From Patescibacteria group bacterium (GTDB lineage: Bacteria; Patescibacteriota; Patescibacteriia; 2-12-FULL-60-25), in the NCBI GenBank assembly GCA_018817245.1, contig JAHIUG010000023.1, forward strand, positions 1 through 31,298: DNA of 31,298 nt, written 5' to 3'. Made by a program: the position numbers and the translations under genes. Shown one piece after another: positions 1-7,976 of the stretch. Every line of letters starts with the position of its first letter. The stretch's first letter is position 1. The notes beneath the pieces were generated by a model, which was not told where the DNA came from, searched no databases, and saw nothing but the letters and a program-made list of their open reading frames with translations.

Positions 1-2876
1 GCCGGCAAAATCGACCCCTGAATATACGCTAGGCATCCTATTGATAGGCCAGCACCAACTGCATGGCGCCACAACTTTTTATCAGCGAGTTTTAGTACGA
101 ACCAAACCAAAAGAAGCAGGAAGAAGCTCGAGAGAAATGTGTGATAGTACTGTGTGTAGTGATAGAAAGTGTAAGGATAGATGGCCATCAAAATTCCACC
201 TATTAATGCAGCGCGTTTACCAACCAAGAATTTTCCAACTGCGTAAACTAACCACAATGCACCACCCACAAATATATTTTGAACAATCGCTTGGGCCCAA
301 ATATTCTCCGGAGAAAAGAATGTATACAGGCCCGTTAGGAAGAATAAGAAGCCTGGAGATCGATAAGCTGAAGCACAACCTGATTCAGCAGCAAAGCTAT
401 ATCCATATCCCTGGAACCAGCGTTCAACCAAAGTATAAAAACCCCATTCACGATTGACGAGCGAGTCGTGGAACAGAGCAACGGATGCAATGCGCGATAT
501 GAGAATTAGAAGTATGAATGCCGCAACCCACAGTTCCCAGCGAGGATAATTCGCTTTTTGCTCTTCGCATTTCGCTCTTCGCACCAATAACGCACGCCAG
601 CCATTTTTCTGCTTTTCATGCAAAACATCCTGAGGTTGGAATTCATTTGCGCGTTTTAAAGCTGATTTTCGCATTGCTTCGCGTCTTTCCGGCTCTAGAA
701 TCTGTTCGGATATAGCCGCTGCCAGAGCTTGCGCGTCATTCGGTTCAACCACGCGGCCATCGATTTGAGGGCGCAGAAACGAGCCGACACAACCTGTATT
801 TGTCGCAACAATCGGAACTCCGGCAGCCATTGCCTCGACCACCGTTCTCCCCCACCCTTCATAACGAGATGAAAGAACGAACAGGTCTGCTCCTTCCCAC
901 AATTCACATGGATCAGCCCATGGTTGAACACTGATTTGCTTCATTAGATTTTGACGTTCAATCTCGCTTTTCAGCCACTCATCCAATGGACCGGCTCCTA
1001 TAAGCTGGAGCTCGAACCAGATGCCTCGACTCTTCAGAATCTGTGCAGCTTGCAACAAAACATCCAAACCTTTCTGCTTCACGAATCTGCAGGGCACAAC
1101 AATCCTAAAATGACCGCCTGCTAATTTCATTTGTGAAGTATCTGTTCGATCTGAAAGCTTTGCGCTAATAGGGAAAAGATCTTGCGCTACACAAATGACA
1201 TCAATTCTATTCTCATCCACACCGATCCGAACCAAGTGTTGCTTAACTCTTTCACTCACAGCCCGAACTCGCTCTGCTCGTTTTAAGATAAAGCGACCAA
1301 GCCAAGACAAGACACGATTCTTCCAGGATTCTCGAACCCAATAGCCGGAATAAAAATCACCATGTTCTTGAATTTCCAAAGGTGAGTTAGTCCAGCGTGA
1401 GACAAAGTACCCGACCAAGCCAGCTACAAACGGATCTTGAGCTGTAATAATTGTTTGCCCAGGAAGCTTCTTAGCCTCTTTAATTCCGCAGACTAAAGAG
1501 CGCCACAAACGAATGAATGATGATCCTGAAAATCCCTGAGATCTGAATGGTGGTACATTCACCTTTGCCGGTTGTTTTAGCGAAGAAATCACTATTGCAC
1601 TAATTGATTGCTCCTCACTTGCCAGAGATGAAACTCGCTCGAATACATCTGAATTTGGGTTGAGGAGCGCCTTATCATAACTAACCATTACTATATTCAT
1701 TTTCTGACCTTCAGACGGTTCCACAACACGTGTTAAGATTTTCTCAGTTTCTTTGGTCATGTCATTAAACGTCCACTCGGAAATTTCATCTGTCCGTAGT
1801 CCGTAGTCCGTAGTCCGAAGTTTTTGACCTGAAAGTTCGGTCAAGGCCTGTGTCCATTTCTCTCTATCCAAATAAGGAAGCACTGTAACTAGTTCCTTAA
1901 ATGTATAGCGCGTTTCAGGATTACCTCCTTTATCACTTACAAAACTTGGAATTCCAAAAGATGCTGCTTCGGCAACTACGTGCGGGTAGCCTTCGTATGC
2001 AGATGGAAGAACGAGTGCGTCAGAAGCTGTGTACCAACGCGCAACCGCAGCCCTTCCGATCGCTCCTAAGAAACGAACTCTGTCTTCAACTCCATTTTTG
2101 CGTGCAATTTTTTTCCAATTTTCCAACTCCGGACCATCGCCTGCAACAACCAGAATGTGCGAGCTTGGCATATCTTTCCACCAACTAATCATTTCTCCGA
2201 TACCTTTCCACCTAACAGCTCTCCCAACATAAAGAGCAACAAACTTATTCATTACACCTAATGTCTGTCTTTCTGTGTCTCGATCCCCTACTTCAGGCAA
2301 AGAATGAATAGCATTTTTAATAACCACAATTCTTTCAACTGGAACTCCCCATTTTTCAACAACACTTGCTAAGTATTTGCTTGGAACTATGATTCTTTTT
2401 GCGTTACGTGCAGTCCAGCGTTCAGCTAATTCATAAAAACCAACAATCCCACCATGTCGCTTGTTTAAAAAATCATCCAAAATAGTAACCTTCTGCCGGC
2501 TATTATTCTTTTTATTTTCTGACATCTCCCACGCATAATCGCCAACTATTTTCATGATGGTGGAACGACCTGCCAACTTAGCACCGAGTGTTGCCGGAAG
2601 TCCTTCAGATACCGGACCCTGCAAATAAACCAAATCAACTTTTCGAGCTGCGAAAAAAACACGTGATGCAAATCGCAAATAACGAACTACTGCTCCGCCT
2701 TTTCGCGACACGCGGCTTACTGGAAATTCATCATCGCAATTTTTTACTTGTTCGCCATATGCAATAACGCTAACTTCATGCCCCATCTTTTTTAAAGCCA
2801 AAGCCAGACCCCGTGTATACGTAGCCGGCCCACCTAATTCCGGTGGATATATTCCTGTGGCAAGAAGTATTTTCAT
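1..2876 (-). CDS. GT4-GT4-GT39-like fusion glycosyltransferase, C-terminus off the left edge
   Basis: One uninterrupted frame runs from ATG at 2876 to the left edge (at least 958 residues, no stop in the window). Residues 1 to about 390 are a GT4 enzyme: N-terminal GIYPPELGGPATYT and a C-terminal E-x7-E motif (EGYPHVVAE) near residue 293. A second GT4 domain starts at an internal Met at residue 393 (MNIVMVSYD) and has its own E-x7-E (EGWGRTVVE) near residue 675. From about residue 780 the chain becomes hydrophobic and resembles the start of a GT-C/GT39 (PMT/ArnT-like) integral membrane transferase, with AYRSPGFLFFL near residue 837. Known: GT4 enzymes use nucleotide sugars in the cytoplasm, GT39-like enzymes use lipid-phosphate sugars at the membrane. 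Inferred: a multi-step envelope glycan assembly enzyme. Heptamer arrays lie at residues 353-362 and 765-776, near each domain junction. Start chosen because the GT4 N-terminal strand begins at once. Confidence 0.88.
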   Translation of the reverse strand, partial: MKILLATGIYPPELGGPATYTRGLALALKKMGHEVSVIAYGEQVKNCDDEFPVSRVSRKGGAVVRYLRFASRVFFAARKVDLVYLQGPVSEGLPATLGAKLAGRSTIMKIVGDYAWEMSENKKNNSRQKVTILDDFLNKRHGGIVGFYELAERWTARNAKRIIVPSKYLASVVEKWGVPVERIVVIKNAIHSLPEVGDRDTERQTLGVMNKFVALYVGRAVRWKGIGEMISWWKDMPSSHILVVAGDGPELENWKKIARKNGVEDRVRFLGAIGRAAVARWYTASDALVLPSAYEGYPHVVAEAASFGIPSFVSDKGGNPETRYTFKELVTVLPYLDREKWTQALTELSGQKLRTTDYGLRTDEISEWTFNDMTKETEKILTRVVEPSEGQKMNIVMVSYDKALLNPNSDVFERVSSLASEEQSISAIVISSLKQPAKVNVPPFRSQGFSGSSFIRLWRSLVCGIKEAKKLPGQTIITAQDPFVAGLVGYFVSRWTNSPLEIQEHGDFYSGYWVRESWKNRVLSWLGRFILKRAERVRAVSERVKQHLVRIGVDENRIDVICVAQDLFPISAKLSDRTDTSQMKLAGGHFRIVVPCRFVKQKGLDVLLQAAQILKSRGIWFELQLIGAGPLDEWLKSEIERQNLMKQISVQPWADPCELWEGADLFVLSSRYEGWGRTVVEAMAAGVPIVATNTGCVGSFLRPQIDGRVVEPNDAQALAAAISEQILEPERREAMRKSALKRANEFQPQDVLHEKQKNGWRALLVRRAKCEEQKANYPRWELWVAAFILLILISRIASVALFHDSLVNREWGFYTLVERWFQGYGYSFAAESGCASAYRSPGFLFFLTGLYTFFSPENIWAQAIVQNIFVGGALWLVYAVGKFLVGKRAALIGGILMAIYPYTFYHYTQYYHTFLSSFFLLLLVWFVLKLADKKLWRHAVGAGLSIGCLAYIQGSILP
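550..584. repeat. Heptamer array in the fusion-protein linker
   Basis: Five 7-base units of the form TTCGCNN/TTTGCTC, read on the coding (minus) strand as VRRAKCEEQKAN. It forms the linker between the second GT4 domain and the membrane domain of the fusion at 1-2876. Confidence 0.88.
1792..1819. repeat. Heptamer array in GT4 domain 1 of the fusion protein
   Basis: Three exact GTCCGTA units and one GTCCGAA. On the coding (minus) strand they code LRTTDYGLRT at residues 353-362, near the end of the first GT4 domain of the fusion protein. Confidence 0.9.
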
Positions 2877-2880
2877 AAGC

Positions 2881-2943
2881 TGGTATGCAGTATTCAGTAT
2901 GTTCAATCAGATATACTCAATACTGTATACCGTATACTCTATC
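2881..2943. repeat. Nine-unit heptamer array between methyltransferase and fusion genes
   Basis: Nine degenerate 7-base units (CAGTATT, CAGTATG, TTCAATC, AGATATA, CTCAATA, CTGTATA, CCGTATA and flanks). It fills the intergenic space and includes the methyltransferase stop codon (2939-2941). Confidence 0.85.
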
Positions 2944-3637
2944 CTTTTTTAACCACAACTGTCGTAGACCACATTACTTTTTCCAATTCCTCCGGCAGAT
3001 ACATTTGATTTAGCTTATTCTCAAATTCGTACCAAGTCTTAACAGCCTCTTCTTCTGCCGCACGCATAAAGCCCTTTAACGGATACAAATTATGCTTTTT
3101 AATATCTGTTATATTAAAGCCCTGTTTCCGTATTTGATCACAAAATAGCTTATCATCAACACGCTTCATATAAGAGCCCTGTGCTCCAAATAGCGCCAGC
3201 AACTGGCTAATTGGCACCATTAGCCTTTCTTTTACGTTATTTGAACGAAAATGGCCACTATCATAGTTAAGGTAAGCCACTCCTCCGGAACTTAGCGCAT
3301 TCCAAACAGTTCGCAAAAAGGCGGGATGATCAACAACGTGTTCTATGGCGCTCATAGCCATTACAGAATCGTAAACTCCATCAATAAGTTTTTGAGCGTC
3401 AAAATGCTGTAAATTGATCTGCGTGTTACCTTGATAGGAAGTTTTGCCTTGCAAAATCGCGCGCTCATCTGAATCTATTCCAGTCACTCTTATGTTTGGA
3501 TGAGTTTTTAAAAATCGCTCCCAAATCCTGCCATTGCCACAAGCCAAATCCAAAATCCGAGCCGGAGCCTTCCCGTATCGTCGATCTAACTCTTCAAGCA
3601 TCCATTGTTTGGCTGCATTTCCTTTTTCGAATAGCAT
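2939..3637 (-). CDS. Class I SAM-dependent methyltransferase
   Basis: A 232-residue protein with a Rossmann-type methyltransferase fold. Motif I is ILDLACGNGRIW (about residues 28-39); motif II is VTGIDSDE (about 51-58); the post-II region has DSVMAMSAIEHV, followed by LSSGGVAYLNY, as in family members that methylate small molecules or glycans. There are no membrane segments. It lies between glycosyltransferases, so O-methylation of a sugar, or capping of a surface polysaccharide, is a reasonable inference; the substrate cannot be read from the sequence. The stop codon falls inside a 7-base-period array (2881-2943), and the start codon is 3 bases from a 37-base repeat shared with the epimerase gene. 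No Shine-Dalgarno sequence is evident. Confidence 0.87.
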   Translation of the reverse strand: MLFEKGNAAKQWMLEELDRRYGKAPARILDLACGNGRIWERFLKTHPNIRVTGIDSDERAILQGKTSYQGNTQINLQHFDAQKLIDGVYDSVMAMSAIEHVVDHPAFLRTVWNALSSGGVAYLNYDSGHFRSNNVKERLMVPISQLLALFGAQGSYMKRVDDKLFCDQIRKQGFNITDIKKHNLYPLKGFMRAAEEEAVKTWYEFENKLNQMYLPEELEKVMWSTTVVVKKG

Positions 3638-3640
3638 GAT

Positions 3641-3679
3641 GGTCTACGAAATTACGAATCTTAAACGAATATACGAATA
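3641..3679 (+). repeat. 37-base repeat, copy A
   Basis: Begins GGTCTACGAAATTACG and ends ATATACGAATA. Near-identical to copies at 5842-5881 and 11820-11856. It lies directly upstream of the methyltransferase start codon on the minus strand. Confidence 0.9.
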
Positions 3680-3680
3680 T

Positions 3681-3708
3681 GTTATGTGTTACGTGTTATG
3701 TGTTACGG
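3681..3708. repeat. Heptamer array over the GT4 stop codon
   Basis: Four units alternating GTTATGT and GTTACGT/GTTACGG. The stop codon of the GT4 gene (3689-3691) and its last residues (SVTHNT) are read from it. Confidence 0.9.
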
Positions 3709-4858
3709 ATAATAGAAGCTCTTCCATCTGCCGCGCTATTGTATCCCAGTCGTACTTGCTATGAACTAAGGCCGCTCCTTGTTCGATTAACTTTTCCCGC
3801 AAGCCTGGTTCAGTCTGAATTCTGAGTACGGCTTTTGCTATAGACTCAGGATCACGAACCTCACAGAACACACCCGTGTGACCATCCAATAAAAAATCCG
3901 GAATGCCACCAACCGAAGTTCCTATAATCGGCAACCCGGCAGCCATTGCTTCCAAAAACGAGTTGCCCAAACCCTCGGATAATGAAGGGCGAATAAAAAT
4001 ATCTGACGCCTGTAAAATTGCCGGCAATTCGTCATGTTCACGTCTTCCTAAAAACACGACTCTATCAGAAAGTTCTTTTTGTTTTGTAAGACTCAGGAGT
4101 TTGTCTTGATCCTCACCTTCTCCAATGATCAATGCTTTATGATTATCAGGGAGATGCGTGAGTGCGCGAATCATATCGTCCACGCCGTTCTTAAGTGACA
4201 GTCTGGAAGTTGTGACTAATACTATATCGTCATTAGCAAAACCAAATTCTCTACGCAGTTCAGCTCTGCGTTCTAAAGATATACGAGTGGAAAATTGCGC
4301 GACGTTCACGCCATTGGGAACGACTTCCGGCACACCGCCGAATCCCATCTTCTTTGCCCAGACTGACAAAAATCTGCTGATTGCTTGAACTGCATTGGCA
4401 CGCGCAAAGATTTTCTTATGCAAAAACATCAAATAACCTGCGCGCTCTGCGTAATGTTCGAGCGGATCACCCTCCTGAAGCGTGAGCAGCATTCGCGATT
4501 TCGGACGCAGCCACGTGTACACCAAAGCTGTAAAACCTCCGTATGACGCCATAAGCGACCAAATGACAAAGGGCGAAGAGCGAAAGGCGAAGAGCGAATA
4601 TATTGAGCCGAAAATCGGAAGAAGGTATTTATCTATTGAATGCCCAAATCCCACGCGATGCACAGTCACATTTCCGATTCGCTCCTTGAATTTCAAACCC
4701 GGTTTAATACGAGCGCAAATCAAATCAAACTGCCAGTTCGGAAGTCTGTCTGTTATTTCTTTCATGGCCACTTCAGCTCCGCCCACCAACGGGAAATATG
4801 TTGTGGAGAAAATCACAGCTCGGAGTTCGGCATTCGGGATTCGGAATTCGGGATTCAT
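3689..4858 (-). CDS. GT4-family glycosyltransferase with heptamer-encoded ends
   Basis: A 389-residue GT-B glycosyltransferase. The N-terminal domain opens with VIFSTTYFPLVGGAEVAM (glycine-rich acceptor-side loop); the C-terminal domain has VPNGVNVAQF, LVTTSRLSLKNG, ALIIGEGEDQ and an E-x7-E motif (EGLGNSFLE) that binds the nucleotide sugar. Known role: transfer of a sugar from an NDP-sugar to a growing glycan lipid at the inner face of the membrane. The first 14 residues (MNPEFRIPNAELRA) are read from a 7-base-period array, and the only ATG for the gene lies in that array. Residues about 87-96 (SLFAFRSSPF) come from a second array, and the stop codon falls in a third (3681-3708). The gene therefore appears to be bounded and interrupted by the arrays while staying open. 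Sugar specificity is unknown. Confidence 0.88.
   Translation of the reverse strand: MNPEFRIPNAELRAVIFSTTYFPLVGGAEVAMKEITDRLPNWQFDLICARIKPGLKFKERIGNVTVHRVGFGHSIDKYLLPIFGSIYSLFAFRSSPFVIWSLMASYGGFTALVYTWLRPKSRMLLTLQEGDPLEHYAERAGYLMFLHKKIFARANAVQAISRFLSVWAKKMGFGGVPEVVPNGVNVAQFSTRISLERRAELRREFGFANDDIVLVTTSRLSLKNGVDDMIRALTHLPDNHKALIIGEGEDQDKLLSLTKQKELSDRVVFLGRREHDELPAILQASDIFIRPSLSEGLGNSFLEAMAAGLPIIGTSVGGIPDFLLDGHTGVFCEVRDPESIAKAVLRIQTEPGLREKLIEQGAALVHSKYDWDTIARQMEELLLSVTHNT
4571..4598. repeat. Heptamer array inside a GT4 gene
   Basis: Four units: GGGCGAA, GAGCGAA, AGGCGAA, GAGCGAA. They code residues about 87-96 (SLFAFRSSPF) of the GT4 gene on the minus strand. Confidence 0.85.
4817..4858. repeat. 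Heptamer array that creates the GT4 N-terminus
   Basis: Six units with consensus NATTCGG, the last being GATTCAT. The complement of that CAT is the ATG of the GT4 gene; the array supplies its first 14 codons. Confidence 0.9.
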
Positions 4859-4869
4859 AATCAGTAATT

Positions 4870-4903
4870 AACATTCTCACATTCTTGAGAATGTTAGAAT
4901 GTT
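4870..4903. terminator. Hairpin of ACATTCT repeats downstream of the uxs gene
   Basis: AACATTCT/ACATTCT arms pair with AGAATGT/AGAATGTT, 15 of 16 pairs around a two-base loop. The T run follows on the plus strand, so termination of the minus-strand uxs transcript would be less efficient; it may only stabilise the mRNA end. Confidence 0.5.
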
Positions 4904-4905
4904 TT

Positions 4906-5835
4906 TTATATGACTTGTTTGAAATAATCAATTGTCTTAAATAAGCCATCATGCAATTGAACAGTCGGCTCCCAATCCAGTTTCTCTTTGGCTAAAGCAA
5001 TATCAGCGCGGCGCTGTTTGGGATCGTCTGCGACAGCCGGCAGGTGTGTGATTTTGGATGAAGAGCCCGTCATCTCAACAACCATGTTGGCCAATTCCAA
5101 AATCGAAAACTCTCCGGGGTTTCCAATATTAACCGGACCTGTGAAATTCTCAGATTGCATCATGCACATCATGCCTTCTATTAAATCGTCGATATATTGA
5201 AACGACCGCGTGTATGATCCATCTCCGTAAATCGTAATGTCTTCGCCGCGCAGAGCTTGCAAAATAAAATTCGAAACCACGCGCCCGTCGTGCATTGCCA
5301 TGCGCGGCCCATACGTATTAAAAATGCGCACGATCTTTACGTCCACTCCGAATTCACGGTGATAATCAAAACATAAAGTTTCCGCACAGCGCTTGCCTTC
5401 GTCGTAACACGCGCGGCGTGAGATCGGATTTACATTACCCCAATATTTTTCATTTTGCGGATGTTGCTCGGGATCTCCGTATACCTCAGAAGTTGATGCC
5501 TGAAGAAGCCTTGCGCCAGTAACTTTCGCGAGATCCAGGCATGTCATTATTCCTAAGACGTTTGTTCGAACTGTAGCAACAGGATCGTGCTGATAATGAA
5601 CAGGTGACGCTGGACACGCTAAATTAAATATCCAATCCACTTTGGCAAAAAACGGCAACTGAATATCTCTTTTAATAAAAGTAAAATTCGGATGTTCTAT
5701 CAAATGCTGAATATTCTTCTGTGACCCAGTGAAAAGATTATCCAAACAAATAACTTCATGACCATCTCTAATCAAACGATCGCAGAGATGTGACCCTACG
5801 AAACCTGCACCTCCTGTTACCAGTACCTTTTTCAT
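4906..5835 (-). CDS. uxs: UDP-glucuronate decarboxylase-like NAD-dependent epimerase (UDP-xylose synthase)
   Basis: A 309-residue extended short-chain dehydrogenase. The NAD loop is GGAGFVG (residues 8-14). ACPASPVHY with DPVATVRTNVLG (residues 73-95) is the signature of UDP-glucuronate decarboxylases. The catalytic Ser/Thr segment is STSEVYG (114-120) and the YxxxK pair is Y144/K148 in YDEGK. GPRM and DGRVVSNFI match the sugar-binding region of UXS proteins. Length agrees with bacterial UXS. Known reaction: UDP-glucuronate to UDP-xylose with CO2 release, using tightly bound NAD. Its place between GT4 genes suggests that it supplies xylose for the surface glycan. The alternative is another dTDP/UDP-hexuronate epimerase of the same subfamily. 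A 37-base repeat begins 6 bases upstream of the start codon. Confidence 0.87.
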   Translation of the reverse strand: MKKVLVTGGAGFVGSHLCDRLIRDGHEVICLDNLFTGSQKNIQHLIEHPNFTFIKRDIQLPFFAKVDWIFNLACPASPVHYQHDPVATVRTNVLGIMTCLDLAKVTGARLLQASTSEVYGDPEQHPQNEKYWGNVNPISRRACYDEGKRCAETLCFDYHREFGVDVKIVRIFNTYGPRMAMHDGRVVSNFILQALRGEDITIYGDGSYTRSFQYIDDLIEGMMCMMQSENFTGPVNIGNPGEFSILELANMVVEMTGSSSKITHLPAVADDPKQRRADIALAKEKLDWEPTVQLHDGLFKTIDYFKQVI

Positions 5836-5841
5836 ATTATT

Positions 5842-5881
5842 GGTCTACGAAAATACGAATCTTATACGAAATATACGAATA
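5842..5881 (+). repeat. 37-base repeat, copy B
   Basis: GGTCTACGAAAATACGAATC through ATACGAATA, with one extra base compared with copies A and C. It ends 6 bases before the uxs start codon on the minus strand, as copy A does for the methyltransferase gene. Confidence 0.9.
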
Positions 5882-5882
5882 A

Positions 5883-5938
5883 TTTTCAACTTCCAACTTA
5901 CAATTTTCAATTTCCAAACGTTTGAGAATTGAAAATTT
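5883..5938. repeat. Heptamer array folding into an 18-base-pair hairpin
   Basis: Units TTTTCAA, CTTCCAA, CTTACAA, TTTTCAA, TTTCCAA, then inverted units. Bases 5902-5937 are a palindrome centred at 5919/5920 with 16 of 18 pairs. It lies downstream of asnB and may terminate or protect its transcript. Confidence 0.75.
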
Positions 5939-5940
5939 TT

Positions 5941-5980
5941 CCTCAGCCCTTCCGCCCCTCAGCCATACCGCCCCTCAGCC
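5941..5980. repeat. Octamer array over the asnB stop codon
   Basis: Five 8-base units: CCTCAGCC three times, alternating with CTTCCGCC and ATACCGCC. The asnB stop codon (5975-5977) is inside. Confidence 0.85.
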
Positions 5981-7849
5981 ATTTTTACTCAGCCAAGTCG
6001 AAAGTGATACTAGCATCCACAATCGATTTCCATGATCCGCTCCTTTACGATTTTCTGTAATCAGATGTTCAATAACTTGCGGTCGCATGAATGTGTGCAG
6101 CGGACTTCCGGATGCTAGGCAGCGTTCGTTCACCAATGGCTGTAGTGGTCCGCGAAACCATTCCGCTAACGGAACTTGAAAACCCAGTTTAGGACCATCT
6201 AGCACTTCATCCGGCACAATCCCATTTAATGCACGCTTTAACGCGACCTTTGTCTTACCATGAATCACCTTTTGATTCAATGGTAGGCCGAGTGCGAATG
6301 AAACAAGTTTCTGATCCAAAAAAGGAGCACGCGCCTCCAGCCCAAAAGCCATTGTTGCACGATCCATTTTCACATTTAAATCATCTGGCAAATATGAAGT
6401 AAGATCAAATAGAAGAGCTGATTCCAAATCCCATTTACCGCCCATTTTAGATGCGATAAACTCAGCCGCATTAGCGTCCTCAGTTTGTTGTAAAAACTCC
6501 GGCACACAAAGACTAGACAATCCCTTAGATGAAAAATATGAGCCGGTAAAAAGTTCGCCGTATGCAATGGAGGGTCTGGATTTCAAAGCCTCTATGGTTT
6601 CCGCCATGCGCTTAAACCGAGGATCTTTAAGCAGATCTGAAATCAACCTTCCTATTGAAGGCGTTAAACCGGACATACCGGGCATTTTTGAAGCTCGCAA
6701 AGCAACAGCGTAAGCGACATATCTACGATATCCACCGAATACTTCATCTCCACCATCACCAGTTAGTACAACTTTGATTTGTTTCGCTGTTTCACGCGCG
6801 AGCATCCAAACCGGTAAAGCTGACGAATCAGCATAAGGAACATCATAATGATCAGTTAGCGTATCTATGAGCTCCAGTAAATGTTCAGGACGCGCCTCAA
6901 ACTCCATGTGATCGGTTCCAAAATGAGAAGCTATTTTGCTTGCCGCCGTACGCTCATCCATGTGCAGATTTGGAAATCCCATTGTGAATGTGCGTAATGG
7001 ATGATCGGAATATTTGGATGCATAAGCCACAACCGCAGCAGAATCAATGCCTCCGGATAAAAACGCACCAACCGGAACATCAGACGTGAGTTGGCGAATC
7101 TTAACTGCTTCTTCTAAATGTGAGCGGATTTGTTCATCCAAATTTCGGTATTCGGTATTCGGTATTCGGTATCCGGATTCGTGATTAATCTTCCATTCAT
7201 TATATTGATGCAAACTCCAACCGTGTTCGCTCCACACTCCATAGCTACCGGGTCTCAATTGCTTAATTCCCTGAAATCCGGTTTGCGGTGTCGGCACATA
7301 TTGCAATCCCAAAAATAATCGTACCGCCTGCCAATCCGGTTTCAAATCCACAATGCCGCGGAAAGCTTTTATCTCAGAAGCAAACAGCAAATCACCATTG
7401 GGTGTGATCGTATAAAAAAGCGGCTTCTTTCCAATTCTGTCACGCGCCAACAATAATCTTTTTTTGTTATTATCCCACAACGCAAATGCAAACATGCCGC
7501 GTAATCTGTCAATCACACCATCGCCCCAGCGCTTATATCCCTCTAATATAATTTCTGTATCGCTTTCTGATTTCCAATCTGCTGAAAGTTCTTGTTTAAG
7601 CTCGTTGTAATTATAAATCTCTCCATTAAGTACAACAGTAATTTCACCGGAAGTGTCTGTCATAGGCTGCGCTCCTCGATCTGATAAATCAATAATTGCA
7701 AGACGTCTGTGAGCTAGGCCTGCTCCGGGTACAGACCACAAACCTCGCCCATCAGGACCCCGATGCGCTAAAGCCCCGGACATACGCTCGAGCTGATCTC
7801 TGTCCGGAGAAGTCTTATCTTTTTTAACTATTCCTGCTATTCCACACAT
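5975..7849 (-). CDS. asnB: Asparagine synthase (glutamine-hydrolysing), AsnB family
   Basis: A 624-residue two-domain amidotransferase. Cys2 (MCGIAG) is the glutaminase nucleophile; HRGPDGRG, HRRLAIIDLS and LNGEIYN complete the class II glutaminase domain (about 1-210). The synthetase domain holds the PP-loop SGGIDS (265-270) and GDGGDEVFGGYRRY. Known reaction: ATP-dependent transfer of glutamine-derived ammonia to aspartate; AsnB paralogues in polysaccharide clusters can instead amidate sugar carboxylates. A 7-base-period array (7142-7183) codes residues about 223-236 (GYRIPNTEYRN), in the loop joining the two domains, so it probably does not disturb either active site. The stop codon lies in an 8-base-period array. 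Genomic position suggests an envelope-related role, but housekeeping asparagine synthesis is equally possible. Confidence 0.93.
   Translation of the reverse strand: MCGIAGIVKKDKTSPDRDQLERMSGALAHRGPDGRGLWSVPGAGLAHRRLAIIDLSDRGAQPMTDTSGEITVVLNGEIYNYNELKQELSADWKSESDTEIILEGYKRWGDGVIDRLRGMFAFALWDNNKKRLLLARDRIGKKPLFYTITPNGDLLFASEIKAFRGIVDLKPDWQAVRLFLGLQYVPTPQTGFQGIKQLRPGSYGVWSEHGWSLHQYNEWKINHESGYRIPNTEYRNLDEQIRSHLEEAVKIRQLTSDVPVGAFLSGGIDSAAVVAYASKYSDHPLRTFTMGFPNLHMDERTAASKIASHFGTDHMEFEARPEHLLELIDTLTDHYDVPYADSSALPVWMLARETAKQIKVVLTGDGGDEVFGGYRRYVAYAVALRASKMPGMSGLTPSIGRLISDLLKDPRFKRMAETIEALKSRPSIAYGELFTGSYFSSKGLSSLCVPEFLQQTEDANAAEFIASKMGGKWDLESALLFDLTSYLPDDLNVKMDRATMAFGLEARAPFLDQKLVSFALGLPLNQKVIHGKTKVALKRALNGIVPDEVLDGPKLGFQVPLAEWFRGPLQPLVNERCLASGSPLHTFMRPQVIEHLITENRKGADHGNRLWMLVSLSTWLSKNG
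7142..7183. repeat. In-frame heptamer array in asnB
   Basis: ATTTCGG, three exact TATTCGG, TATCCGG and ATTCGTG: six units, 42 bases, 14 codons. They code an interdomain loop of asnB. Confidence 0.93.
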
Positions 7850-7851
7850 AG

Positions 7852-7942
7852 TTTCGACTGTCGAATATCGTATTTCGAATATCGACCATTAGCCCTAAGC
7901 CCTTCAGCCCCTCGGCTCATTGACCTTTTCAGCCTTTTGACT
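7852..7942. repeat. Thirteen-unit heptamer tract in the divergent asnB/GT4 promoter region
   Basis: First five units contain TCGAN/TCGTA (TTTCGAC, TGTCGAA, TATCGTA, TTTCGAA, TATCGAC). Then degenerate units CATTAGC, CCTAAGC, CCTTCAG, CCCCTCG follow in the same register. The last one contains the -35 box TTGACT of the GT4 promoter. Confidence 0.75.
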
Positions 7943-7966
7943 AAACAACCCATATTCCGCTATCTT
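7937..7966 (+). promoter_or_regulatory. Sigma70-like promoter, leaderless GT4 transcript
   Basis: TTGACT (7937-7942), 18-base spacer, TATCTT (7961-7966). The ATG at 7977 is 10 bases further, so the transcript would begin at or a few bases before the start codon. Confidence 0.6.
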
Positions 7967-7976
7967 AACTGCAATT

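Noticed and set aside
41..457. Plus-strand open frame of 138 codons
   Set aside because: It is antisense to the membrane domain of the fusion protein, which has the family motifs.
695..931. Minus-strand open frame of 78 codons
   Set aside because: It is a shadow: the same strand carries the longer GT4 frame of the 1-2876 fusion in another phase, with clear motifs.
1792..1819. Heptamer arrays considered as a CRISPR array
   Set aside because: Units are contiguous, only 7 bases long and lack spacers; no cas genes are present.
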